Source: JANNVZ01 sp046153915 (GTDB lineage: Bacteria; Bacteroidota; Bacteroidia; Flavobacteriales_D; Sanyastnellaceae). From it: a stretch of 5,490 nucleotides of DNA. This document shows positions 1-5,490 of this stretch, one piece after another. The DNA lies in contig JBJXFC010000182.1 in the NCBI GenBank assembly GCA_046153915.1, positions 1 through 5,490 of the forward strand, read 5' to 3'. The notes under the pieces were generated by a model. The model did no database searches and was not told the origin of the DNA. It saw only the letters and a list, made by a program, of their open reading frames with translations. Positions within the stretch are counted from its first letter, which is position 1, and each line of letters starts with the position of its first letter. Made by a program: the position numbers and the translations under genes.

Positions 1-1716
1 GTGTTCTACAACAATTACGCTGTTGCCACCATCACGCAAGGCCTTAAGTGAATTGATCAACCGGTGATTGTCGCGTTGATGCAATCCGATGCTGGGTTCA
101 TCTAAAATATAAAGCACTCCAACCAATTGTGATCCTATCCGTGTTGCCAGGCGACTACGTTGTGCTTCTCCACCGCTCAATGTGCGCGATCCACGGTTGA
201 GCGTGAGGTATTCCAATCCCACATTGACAAGGAAACCGAGTCGCGAACGAATTTCTTTCAATGGCTCGGTAGCGATTGCAACCTGCCTTTGACTCATTTT
301 GTATTCCACTCCGTCAAACCATTTGGCCAGACTGCTTAAGTCCATCGCCGTTAGGTCGAAAATATTTTTATTCGCAATGCGGAAATACAATGCTTCTTTT
401 TTTAATCGGCTTCCTCCGCATTCTTCGCAGGTGCGCTTGTTCATGAAAGATTCTGCCCAGCGCTTCAATCCAGGGCTAGCTTCATCGTCGGTTTGTTTTT
501 CGATTGTTGCTATTACACCTTCGAATTTGACCTGGTAATTGTAACTTCCCGAATTAACAGCAATCAACTCTTCTGATCCATACAAAATTGCACTGATCAC
601 ATCGGAGTCCATGTCTTCCAATGGTGTATTGAGATCGTATCCATGTAGTTTCAACAATCCTTCCACCTGTGCAAATGTCCAGTTGCTGCGGAAATCGCCA
701 AGCGGTGCAATAGCGCCTTTTTTCACGCTTTTTTTGAAGTCCGGAATGATTTTCTCCAAATCAATTTCCGTCACTTCTCCCAATCCATTGCAGCGCGGAC
801 AAGCTCCATAAGGCGAGTTGAACGAAAACAAATTGGGTTCAGGTTCCGGATACGAAATACCACTTGTTGGACACATCAGATGACGCGAAAAATGACGTGG
901 AGTTTCACCTGTTGTTTTTTTCGTTTTTTTCTTCGAAACTGCAATTTCGTCGGCAGTGTGTTTTAAGATCATCAAACTGCCTTTGCCGATGCGCATGGCG
1001 GTTTGAACAGACTGGCGAATACGATTTAGTTCAGCATCGTTGGCCGCACTTTTTTTGGTGGTTTTTTCTTCAATCTGCAAGCGATCTACCACCACTTCGA
1101 TGTCATGAATTTTATAGCGATCGAGTTTCATCCCCTTCACCATTTCTTCAAGTTCGCCATCCACGCGTGCGCGCAAATAACCTTGTTTCATAAGGCCTTC
1201 AAACAATTCGCGGTAATGTCCTTTGCGGCCTTTTACAAGTGGTGCGAGAATAACTATTTTTTCTCCGGCATAATATTCACGTATCAATTCTACAATCTGG
1301 TCGTCACTATAGCGCACCATTTTGTCGCCCGTTTCATAACTGAATGCATCGGCAGCACGTGCAAATAGTAGTCGCAAAAAATCATAGATCTCGGTGATGG
1401 TGCCAACAGTTGAGCGTGGATTGCGGCTTACCGTTTTTTGTTCGATGGAAATAACCGGAGAAAGACCATTGATTTTGTCTACATCGGGACGCTCCATTTC
1501 ACCAATGAACTGACGAGCATAAGCACCGAAAGTTTCGATATAGCGCCTTTGTCCTTCTGCATAAATGGTGTCGAATGCAAGCGATGATTTTCCACTTCCA
1601 CTCAGTCCGGTAATTACAACCAGTTTGTTGCGCGGAATGGTTACATCAATGTTTTTGAGATTGTGCTCACGGGCACCGATGACTTCAATTTGCTCTTCTT
1701 CCAGAATTTCTTGCAT
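1..1716 (-). CDS. uvrA: Excinuclease ABC subunit A (UvrA), N-terminal 572 codons, 3' end beyond the left edge
   Basis: UvrA is the DNA-damage sensor of nucleotide excision repair: a dimeric ATPase that scans DNA with UvrB and loads it at lesions. Seen in the translation: MQEILEEEQIEVIGAREHNL at the N-terminus, Walker A GLSGSGKS (residues 37-44), the UvrB-binding and insertion region, a zinc-module region (C282, C306, C309), a CEEC pair (C430, C433), the first ABC signature LSGGEAQ (513-519), Walker B and D-loop LYILDEPSIGLHQRD (about 535-549) and the switch histidine in VVEH, the last codon in the window. Family proteins are about 940 residues, so roughly 60% is present and ABC domain II is missing only because of the window edge. 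The ATG at 1716 is the only plausible start: an in-frame TAA lies about 63 bp upstream with no other start codon between. No Shine-Dalgarno is visible. Oddities: the second zinc cysteine is Ser285, and the signature reads QRSR where E. coli has QRIR. The frame is intact throughout. Confidence 0.98.
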   Translation of the reverse strand, partial: MQEILEEEQIEVIGAREHNLKNIDVTIPRNKLVVITGLSGSGKSSLAFDTIYAEGQRRYIETFGAYARQFIGEMERPDVDKINGLSPVISIEQKTVSRNPRSTVGTITEIYDFLRLLFARAADAFSYETGDKMVRYSDDQIVELIREYYAGEKIVILAPLVKGRKGHYRELFEGLMKQGYLRARVDGELEEMVKGMKLDRYKIHDIEVVVDRLQIEEKTTKKSAANDAELNRIRQSVQTAMRIGKGSLMILKHTADEIAVSKKKTKKTTGETPRHFSRHLMCPTSGISYPEPEPNLFSFNSPYGACPRCNGLGEVTEIDLEKIIPDFKKSVKKGAIAPLGDFRSNWTFAQVEGLLKLHGYDLNTPLEDMDSDVISAILYGSEELIAVNSGSYNYQVKFEGVIATIEKQTDDEASPGLKRWAESFMNKRTCEECGGSRLKKEALYFRIANKNIFDLTAMDLSSLAKWFDGVEYKMSQRQVAIATEPLKEIRSRLGFLVNVGLEYLTLNRGSRTLSGGEAQRSRLATRIGSQLVGVLYILDEPSIGLHQRDNHRLINSLKALRDGGNSVIVVEH

Positions 1717-1823
1717 GGCCCAAATATCCGTCTGAAATGGGTGGACAGGGTCAAAGTTGAAAAATTGTGATCGGTGTTAATGGAATGGCGCTGAAAACGG
1801 AAAAATGGCCTTGATGAATTGCC

Positions 1824-2135
1824 TCAAACCCTTTTCAGACGTGGGTTGTCGATTTGCTGGAGTTTCTGCAATTTGGAAAGCAATTCGAGCGATCTGCGCT
1901 GAGCGTCGTGCGATATAGCGTTGAAATGCTGATTCAGTTCCTTGCTGCCGGGTTTGAAATTGTGCGAATCAATTTTGAGAAGGTGGTAGTTCAATTCATC
2001 TGTTGCATCCTTGATGATGGTGTTTAGCTCATCACTTTGTTGTGGATGGGTAACAAGATGGTGAAATCCCTGCTCGATTACATCGTTCAGAATTTCGTGT
2101 ACAGCCATCTTCAATTCTTCTCTGGAAGTTGCCAT
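1824..2135 (-). CDS. Hypothetical protein, 103 residues, mostly helical
   Basis: I do not recognise this protein. From the ATG at 2135 it begins MATSREELKMAVHEILNDVI and ends in a basic tail (NPRLKRV). It has no signal peptide, no membrane segment and no cysteines. Its composition (many Leu, Glu, Lys, Gln, His, Asn, Asp) suggests a soluble helical bundle; the C-terminal part from about residue 80 (RRSLELLSKLQKLQQID) has heptad-like leucine spacing and could form a short coiled coil. The frame also opens from a TTG at 2171, but the ATG at 2135 gives a more natural N-terminus and I prefer it; a further ATG lies at 2108. It precedes uvrA on the same strand with a 107-bp gap that holds no clear terminator, so the two may be co-transcribed, but nothing here links it to DNA repair. 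The protein-like composition and clean stop support a real gene; the short length keeps some doubt. Confidence 0.7.
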   Translation of the reverse strand: MATSREELKMAVHEILNDVIEQGFHHLVTHPQQSDELNTIIKDATDELNYHLLKIDSHNFKPGSKELNQHFNAISHDAQRRSLELLSKLQKLQQIDNPRLKRV

Positions 2136-2273
2136 GACCGGATAAGTTAAGGTTTCGAAAAGGAATAACAAGGGCTAAGGTAGTCAAAAACACTAGAAAC
2201 TCACCCTTTTGACCATTGATTTTTCCCGACATTCAATCCTTTGGCCCAATAACCCCTCTGCTCTTGGTCTCTC

Positions 2274-2308
2274 GCAAAATCGGGGCGGCGCAGCCGCCCC
2301 GATTTTGC
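2274..2308. repeat. Perfect inverted repeat: 16-bp stem, 3-nt loop
   Basis: The left arm GCAAAATCGGGGCGGC (2274-2289) and right arm GCCGCCCCGATTTTGC (2293-2308) are exact reverse complements around a GCA loop. The core of the stem is nine G:C pairs, so the RNA hairpin would be very stable from either strand. A run of seven C follows on the plus strand (2308-2314) and GAGAGACC on the minus strand, so neither side has the U-tract of a classical intrinsic terminator; the only T run is inside the stem. It could still stop or stabilise the 3' end of the minus-strand transcript arriving from the exported-protein gene, or be a dispersed palindromic element. The 10-mer CGCAGCCGCC in its right half recurs at 2319-2328. 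Confidence 0.9.
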
Positions 2309-2330
2309 CCCCCCAACACGCAGCCGCCTT

Positions 2331-2600
2331 GTCATCCCGCAGCGAAGCAAGGGATCTCATCTCAATTGCCCAAGGCTGTTATTTTGACTTTTCCGTAGTA
2401 CGCGAAGCAAGGGATCTCATCTCAATTGCCCAATGCTGTTGTGTTGACTTTTCGATAGTACGCGAAACAAGGGATCTCACCTCAATTTGCAGAATGCTGT
2501 TGATTAGTCTTATCCAAGGCCCTCTTAGCAAGGGATCTCACCTCAATTTCTCACTGATATTGGTAACCTTATGTTTACCCCGTGTAGCGAGGGTGATAAT
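2331..2600. repeat. Tandem array of about 60-bp units, four recognisable plus a degenerate fifth
   Basis: The block CAAGGGATCTCA recurs with its GGG at 2351, 2411, 2471 and 2532, a period of 60, 60 and 61 bp; a worn copy (TAGCGAGGGTGATAA) has its GGG at 2591. Units 2341-2400 and 2401-2460 match at about 54 of 60 positions over their whole length. The unit from 2461 keeps the first half plus AATGCTGTTG, and the unit from 2521 keeps only the AGCAAGGGATCTCACCTCAATT block, so similarity fades rightwards. The first two units read CATCTCAATTG and the next two CACCTCAATTT, suggesting pairwise duplication. The first copy is preceded by GTCATCCCGC, so ATCCC (2334-2338) can pair with GGGAT (2351-2355). 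From memory, GTCATCCCG-AGCGAAG-C-AGGGATCTC resembles a family of dispersed intergenic elements in Bacteroidota and some other phyla; that link is unverified. Confidence 0.85.
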
Positions 2601-2610
2601 TTTTTTATTA

Positions 2611-2625
2611 AAGGCTCCTTAGCAA
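2611..2625. repeat. Second short copy of the AAGGC-CTTAGCAA motif
   Basis: AAGGCTCCTTAGCAA at 2611-2625 closely repeats AAGGCCCTCTTAGCAA at 2516-2531, with a one-base length difference and one substitution, about 95 bp apart. The earlier copy spans the junction into the fourth 60-bp unit. This suggests that the array once extended further right or that the fragment was copied separately. The match is short and could be partly chance. Confidence 0.4.
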
Positions 2626-2643
2626 AGTCCATTAATACTTTGC
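2622..2643. other. Small AT-rich hairpin, 7-bp stem
   Basis: GCAAAGT (2622-2628) and ACTTTGC (2637-2643) are perfect complements around an 8-nt loop. It lies about 85 bp past the stop of the exported-protein gene in its direction of transcription. There is no T-tract after it on either strand, so I do not call it a terminator. It may be a weak 3'-end structure or chance. Confidence 0.3.
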
Positions 2644-2727
2644 GCGCTTATACTATGGAAAACATTGGTTTTTAAAACCTGCCATTTGAAATCATTGAAG
2701 TTGAATTGATTATTTTCGAATTATGAA

Positions 2728-4227
2728 CTAATTGACTAGCGGTGCTACTTTGATGGCCAGTTTATCATCCGTAACTTCATACATAAAAAGTGAGTTATTA
2801 TTCTTTGAAGCTTTAAGCTGTGCCCTGTAAAGTGAATTTTGGGTTATCAACAACTCGTATTTAGTCTCTTTTTTTACTGTATTGTAAACGACGAAAAATT
2901 TCGAAACCTTTCTGTAAGGATCTGAGAATTTTGTGAATTCATCGTTTGGCAATTTTTTGTTTATTTTTTCATATTCTTCTTCACTTGTATAGCAGGGCAC
3001 TACGTAATATTCATTGTGGGTGAATGAAGTCAAGCTACTGGGTCTTTCTGCTATACTACCATTAGGAGTGACATTGACCTTTTCTAAAACAACTCCTTTT
3101 GAATCTACCTCCAGAATCCGAAGCCTCTGTGTGGCATCATCCGAATGTACGACTTTCCCGGAAATCATTAATTTGCCTGATTTGAATTCCACATCTTGAC
3201 AAAGGAAACCGTAACCTACGTAGTTCGTTTTTTCGGCTTCCATAGCGTATTCAAGTTCTTTATTCAATTCAATATCACCTGTTTTTTTATTTATGACTAA
3301 ATACAAGAGATGACCGTTTTTCATACCCTCGTACATCCAATAATCACACTTGTCGTAAATCAGACTAATACTACCTCCTAAATCAGCAAGGTGAAGTTCC
3401 CAACTTAAAACTTCTACACCGAATGCTGAACCTAAGTCCACCGTTAAAATATTCTCATCCTTCTGATTCAATACAGCAAATAGCCATGCAGATTTACTTG
3501 ACTTAAACATCGTGGGCTTGTTTTCTACACTGGTGAATAACATTTCAACGAAAATGATGCCGTTGTCATCCACCAACATTTGTCGAATCTTACATTTTGG
3601 CATTTCATCTCCTTCAAAAGGGATCAGCGTTTTTTCATAGATGAGTTCGAGTTGATCATTGTACAAGAAAAAGTTAGCGCCGTTGCCTATGCAAATAGCA
3701 AAGAATTTTCCATTTTCTGATACAGCGATATCCGGATAAATGAAATTTTTGTATCTCATTTGATCAACTGAGATGTCGGCGATTTTAGTAAACTTGTCTA
3801 TGTCCTCTATCTCCCATAGAGAATAGGTTTGATTTCCGTCTGTGTTGGTGCACAACAACATTACAATCTTACTTCCAACTTGAAATATTTCTTCAGGATA
3901 GCCTCCTTTGAATTGACGTTCTTCCATTGTACCAGAAGTCGTCTTGATGTGCTTGCCTTCAGAGTCAAACTTGAAAAAATCAATTTTGTTGATGGCTGCT
4001 TTGTATTTGATGATTTCATGAGTCTCGCTGACCGAGCGAATGTGAAGGTATTCACCGCTCGCCAATTTGAAGAAGTGCTTCTCAGCAGTTCCCAAGGAAA
4101 ATTCCTTTTCATAGTCAGAAGGTACATCAATCGGGTCGAATTCTTGCCAGTCAAATATGGATTGTGCGCAAGTACTGAAAGCTGATATTAGCACTGAGGA
4201 TAGCGCAATGATTAGCTGTTTGAGCAT
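2728..4227 (-). CDS. Exported protein of unknown function, 499 residues, beta-propeller-like
   Basis: I do not recognise a named family. The N-terminus is a typical Sec signal peptide: MLKQ, a hydrophobic core LIIALSSVLISAFS, then TCAQ, with likely cleavage after Ala21. The cysteine at 20 lacks a good lipobox (FSTC), so I favour a periplasmic or secreted protein over a lipoprotein. The mature part lacks further membrane segments and has repeated short strand-turn-strand pieces with Asp/Gly turns, such as FDSEGKHIKT, VSENGKFFAI, VDDNGIIFVE, NKKTGDIELN and VDSKGVVLEK. That pattern is what I expect from a beta-propeller or similar all-beta repeat fold, but this is inference from composition. No catalytic motif and no T9SS-type C-terminal sorting domain were seen; the protein ends KVAPLVN. 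It starts at an ATG 30 bp after the MksE-like gene and may be read through from it. By eye the gene is more AT-rich than uvrA. Confidence 0.88.
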   Translation of the reverse strand: MLKQLIIALSSVLISAFSTCAQSIFDWQEFDPIDVPSDYEKEFSLGTAEKHFFKLASGEYLHIRSVSETHEIIKYKAAINKIDFFKFDSEGKHIKTTSGTMEERQFKGGYPEEIFQVGSKIVMLLCTNTDGNQTYSLWEIEDIDKFTKIADISVDQMRYKNFIYPDIAVSENGKFFAICIGNGANFFLYNDQLELIYEKTLIPFEGDEMPKCKIRQMLVDDNGIIFVEMLFTSVENKPTMFKSSKSAWLFAVLNQKDENILTVDLGSAFGVEVLSWELHLADLGGSISLIYDKCDYWMYEGMKNGHLLYLVINKKTGDIELNKELEYAMEAEKTNYVGYGFLCQDVEFKSGKLMISGKVVHSDDATQRLRILEVDSKGVVLEKVNVTPNGSIAERPSSLTSFTHNEYYVVPCYTSEEEYEKINKKLPNDEFTKFSDPYRKVSKFFVVYNTVKKETKYELLITQNSLYRAQLKASKNNNSLFMYEVTDDKLAIKVAPLVN

Positions 4228-4257
4228 AGGTTTTCGAGCAATGATTTAGATCCTGGT

Positions 4258-4800
4258 TTAGTTCGCGACTGCTTCACTGTTGTTCATCCGCTTCATAGCC
4301 AATTCCTTAGCGAAGTCGATGAACATCTTATAGGCTTGCGTAAAACTGAAACGGTCTTCGAAGTTCTTGTACACGATATTACGTCGTGCCATGGCATTGA
4401 TCAAAACACGACGGCTTTCTTTGTCGCGCAATTGTTTGTTGCTTTCAATCAAATCGATGAACGATGAGTTTTCGAAATAACGATCGATTTCTTCGAAGGT
4501 GAATTCAGAGAACTCCATCGCTTCCATGAAGTTTTTTCCATCGCGATCGAGTTCATAGCTGAGAACAGCTACAAAAATGCTCACATCGCGGGAGAAGTTT
4601 TCGTTGGTTTCTTTGCTCAACAAATAAGCGTAATCGCTTTTTAAAACCAATTCGTAATCAAATGATACTTTGAAGAAGTCGGCATAAAAATCTGCGTTTT
4701 CTTTCAGTTCATTAAAAATTTCGTTGTTACTCAACACAAACTTTCCTGACATCAGGTCGTCTGTTATTTGTCTGTGTTTCTTCGGAAATACCATGGTCAT
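4258..4800 (-). CDS. mksE: MksE-like condensin subunit (KITE winged-helix protein), 180 residues
   Basis: In MksBEF/MukBEF complexes, MksE is a small dimeric winged-helix protein that binds the kleisin MksF and helps the SMC-like ATPase MksB load or compact DNA. The related Wadjet JetB works in plasmid restriction. The match is by pattern: ITDDLMSGKFVLSNNEIFNELKENADFYADFF (about 12-43) followed by a hydrophobic strand and the aromatic DYAYLLS (56-62) fits the family layout of a start helix, a 'yreL..n...y..yF' helix and a 'gyyYL' wing. Then come a long helix with SRDVSIFVAVLSYELDRDG (70-88) and a second helical winged unit at about 130-168 (RRVLINAMARRNIV to FIDFAKELA). Length is right for the family. 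It starts 13 bp after the preceding helical gene, as expected for an mksF-mksE pair. ATGs at 4800 and 4794 are both possible starts; neither has a Shine-Dalgarno. Call is by recalled family pattern, not by a search. Confidence 0.65.
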   Translation of the reverse strand: MTMVFPKKHRQITDDLMSGKFVLSNNEIFNELKENADFYADFFKVSFDYELVLKSDYAYLLSKETNENFSRDVSIFVAVLSYELDRDGKNFMEAMEFSEFTFEEIDRYFENSSFIDLIESNKQLRDKESRRVLINAMARRNIVYKNFEDRFSFTQAYKMFIDFAKELAMKRMNNSEAVAN

Positions 4801-4813
4801 ATAAGTCGATTGG

Positions 4814-5490
4814 TTATTTTATTTTTTCTGTAGGCTCAATTTTTAACTTGGGCACATTGAGGTTGCTGGTGGTCGTTTTGATAACTACACGTTCGTTTTT
4901 CTTGCCATATTCTACCTGGAATTCATCGTCGAACAACAAGCCTGTCATCGCGAAAAATTTATCGGTTTCAATTGCCGGAAAATCTTTGCCCAACTCATTC
5001 ATACACCAGCTAAAGAAGTCGTTGATCGGCATTTGTTCATGCATCTTCAGTTTGAAAGATTCACGATCAAAAATCCATTTGTCGAAATCTGCCGATAATT
5101 CATCAAGGAAAACATTTTCACTATTTTCAAATTGCTGAAAGAACTCACGTGTTTTATAAAGCATGTCTTTCGCATACGGCATTCCTCTTGTCGCTTTGAG
5201 CATGCGTGGTGCATCAGACTTGTAAGGATTGCGAAGGAATTCAATCCATCCCGTAAGAATCAATGACTCTGTGCGAATACGCTCAAGCAATGGCAGCAAT
5301 TCGTTCGTCAGAATTTTTGACTGACGCAATAAATCCGTATTTGTGTGAACGAGCTGAACATACAGTTTTTCGAATTCCATGCGCACCATTTCGTCTTCGT
5401 AATCAAGACGACGGCGGTTTGCAAATTCACTTACTTCCATCAACTTCTGAGCGATACTCTCACTGTGATTCACATCGAGAATACGGTTCA
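4814..5490 (-). CDS. Putative MksF-like (kleisin) subunit, 5' end beyond or at the right edge
   Basis: The visible 224 residues begin NRILDVNHSESIAQKLMEVS and the frame is open to the window edge. An internal GTG at 5473 could be mistaken for the start, but the reading frame has no stop before it. The base just outside the window would complete an xTG codon, so a start there is possible but cannot be confirmed. The protein is soluble and strongly helical up to about residue 150, with long amphipathic stretches (FEKLYVQLVHTNTDLLRQSK, LTNELLPLLERIRTES). It then has a compact segment MPINDFFSWCMNELGKDFPAI onward (from about 153) that could be a C-terminal winged helix, and ends in a Lys/Thr-rich tail. 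Kleisins such as MukF and MksF have this helical middle and C-terminal winged helix and are normally over 400 residues. The main reason for the call is tight coupling to the MksE-like gene; on sequence alone it would be hypothetical. Confidence 0.45.
   Translation of the reverse strand, partial: NRILDVNHSESIAQKLMEVSEFANRRRLDYEDEMVRMEFEKLYVQLVHTNTDLLRQSKILTNELLPLLERIRTESLILTGWIEFLRNPYKSDAPRMLKATRGMPYAKDMLYKTREFFQQFENSENVFLDELSADFDKWIFDRESFKLKMHEQMPINDFFSWCMNELGKDFPAIETDKFFAMTGLLFDDEFQVEYGKKNERVVIKTTTSNLNVPKLKIEPTEKIK

Larger units (their letters stand above)
2136..2727. other. Gene-free stretch of about 590 bp with repeats
   Basis: This interval separates the stop of the exported-protein gene from the start of the 103-residue gene. 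It holds, left to right: about 140 bp of unremarkable sequence that should contain the leader of the 103-residue gene (2136-2273), a perfect GC-rich hairpin (2274-2308), a tandem array of 60-bp units (2331-2600) and an AT-rich tail (2600-2727) that forms the 3' flank of the exported-protein gene. Open frames crossing it on the plus strand translate the repeat units into RDLISIAQ-type peptides. They have no start context, cover the hairpin and look like by-products of the repeats. I found no tRNA or rRNA and no convincing promoter. Confidence 0.8.

Noticed and set aside
864..1368. Plus-strand open frames within the uvrA region (also at 299-538 and 611-811)
   Set aside because: They are antisense to an unbroken, clearly conserved uvrA frame and have no protein-like features.
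1721..1728. GATATTTG on the minus strand as a Bacteroidota -7 box (TAnnTTTG) for uvrA
   Set aside because: Seven of eight positions fit, but it lies 4 bp before the ATG, so transcription would begin at or after the start codon, and the nearest upstream TTTG is 23 bp away instead of about 19-21.
1752..1759. CAACTTTG on the minus strand as an alternative -7 box for uvrA
   Set aside because: Distance to the ATG would suit a leader of about 30 nt, but one consensus base is missing and no TTG/TTTG stands at the expected -33 position; too weak to annotate.
2032..2232. Minus-strand 66-codon frame whose start (MSGKINGQKGEFLVFLTTLALV) looks like a signal peptide
   Set aside because: It overlaps the first third of the 103-residue gene in another frame and degenerates into Arg/Cys/Ser-rich sequence after the hydrophobic part; most likely chance.
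2331..2600. CRISPR array
   Set aside because: The regular spacing is suggestive, but the segments between the conserved blocks are themselves similar in units 1-3 (GCTGTTG...), so there are no unique spacers, and no cas gene is present.
2209..2622. Plus-strand open frame of 137 codons with a repeated RDLISIAQ-type peptide
   Set aside because: It is the translation of the 60-bp repeat array and of the palindrome; composition is not protein-like and the periodic peptide follows from a period divisible by three.
2655..2690. GGTTTTTAAAACC palindrome as a terminator of the exported-protein gene
   Set aside because: The arms leave a one-base loop, so no stable RNA hairpin forms, and no T-tract follows it on the minus strand.
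3829..4185. Open frames on both strands inside the exported-protein gene and the plus-strand frame at 4848-5138
   Set aside because: Shadows of longer genes; none has a believable start or composition.

Overview
The window reads as chromosomal DNA from a member of the Bacteroidota. The UvrA sequence has the wording I associate with that phylum (for example MCPTSGISY and NLFSFNSPYGACPRCNGLG). Genes start without clear Shine-Dalgarno sequences, and the secreted protein has a signal peptide ending in CAQ, a common Bacteroidota style. I cannot place it below phylum from this much sequence. All supportable genes lie on the minus strand, so transcription runs from right to left; nothing convincing is encoded on the plus strand.

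From right to left: (1) the 3' part of a gene that runs off the right edge (4814-5490), a helical protein that I tentatively read as the kleisin-like MksF subunit; (2) 13 bp later, a 180-residue protein (4258-4800) that resembles MksE, the small winged-helix partner of the MukBEF/MksBEF bacterial condensins; (3) 30 bp later, a 499-residue exported protein of unknown function that looks beta-strand and repeat rich (2728-4227); (4) a gene-poor stretch of about 590 bp (2136-2727) with tandem copies of a 60-bp unit and a perfect 16-bp-stem hairpin; (5) an unrecognised 103-residue helical protein (1824-2135); (6) the first 572 codons of uvrA (1-1716), cut by the left edge.

Genes 1 and 2 are packed like an operon and probably make two subunits of one SMC-type chromosome-organising or plasmid-restricting complex. 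The large ATPase subunit (MksB/JetC), which usually follows MksE, does not follow here: an exported protein sits in that slot. The ATPase must be upstream, elsewhere or absent. uvrA is a housekeeping nucleotide-excision-repair gene with no evident link to the others. The most unusual non-coding content is the repeat island between the exported protein and the 103-residue gene.
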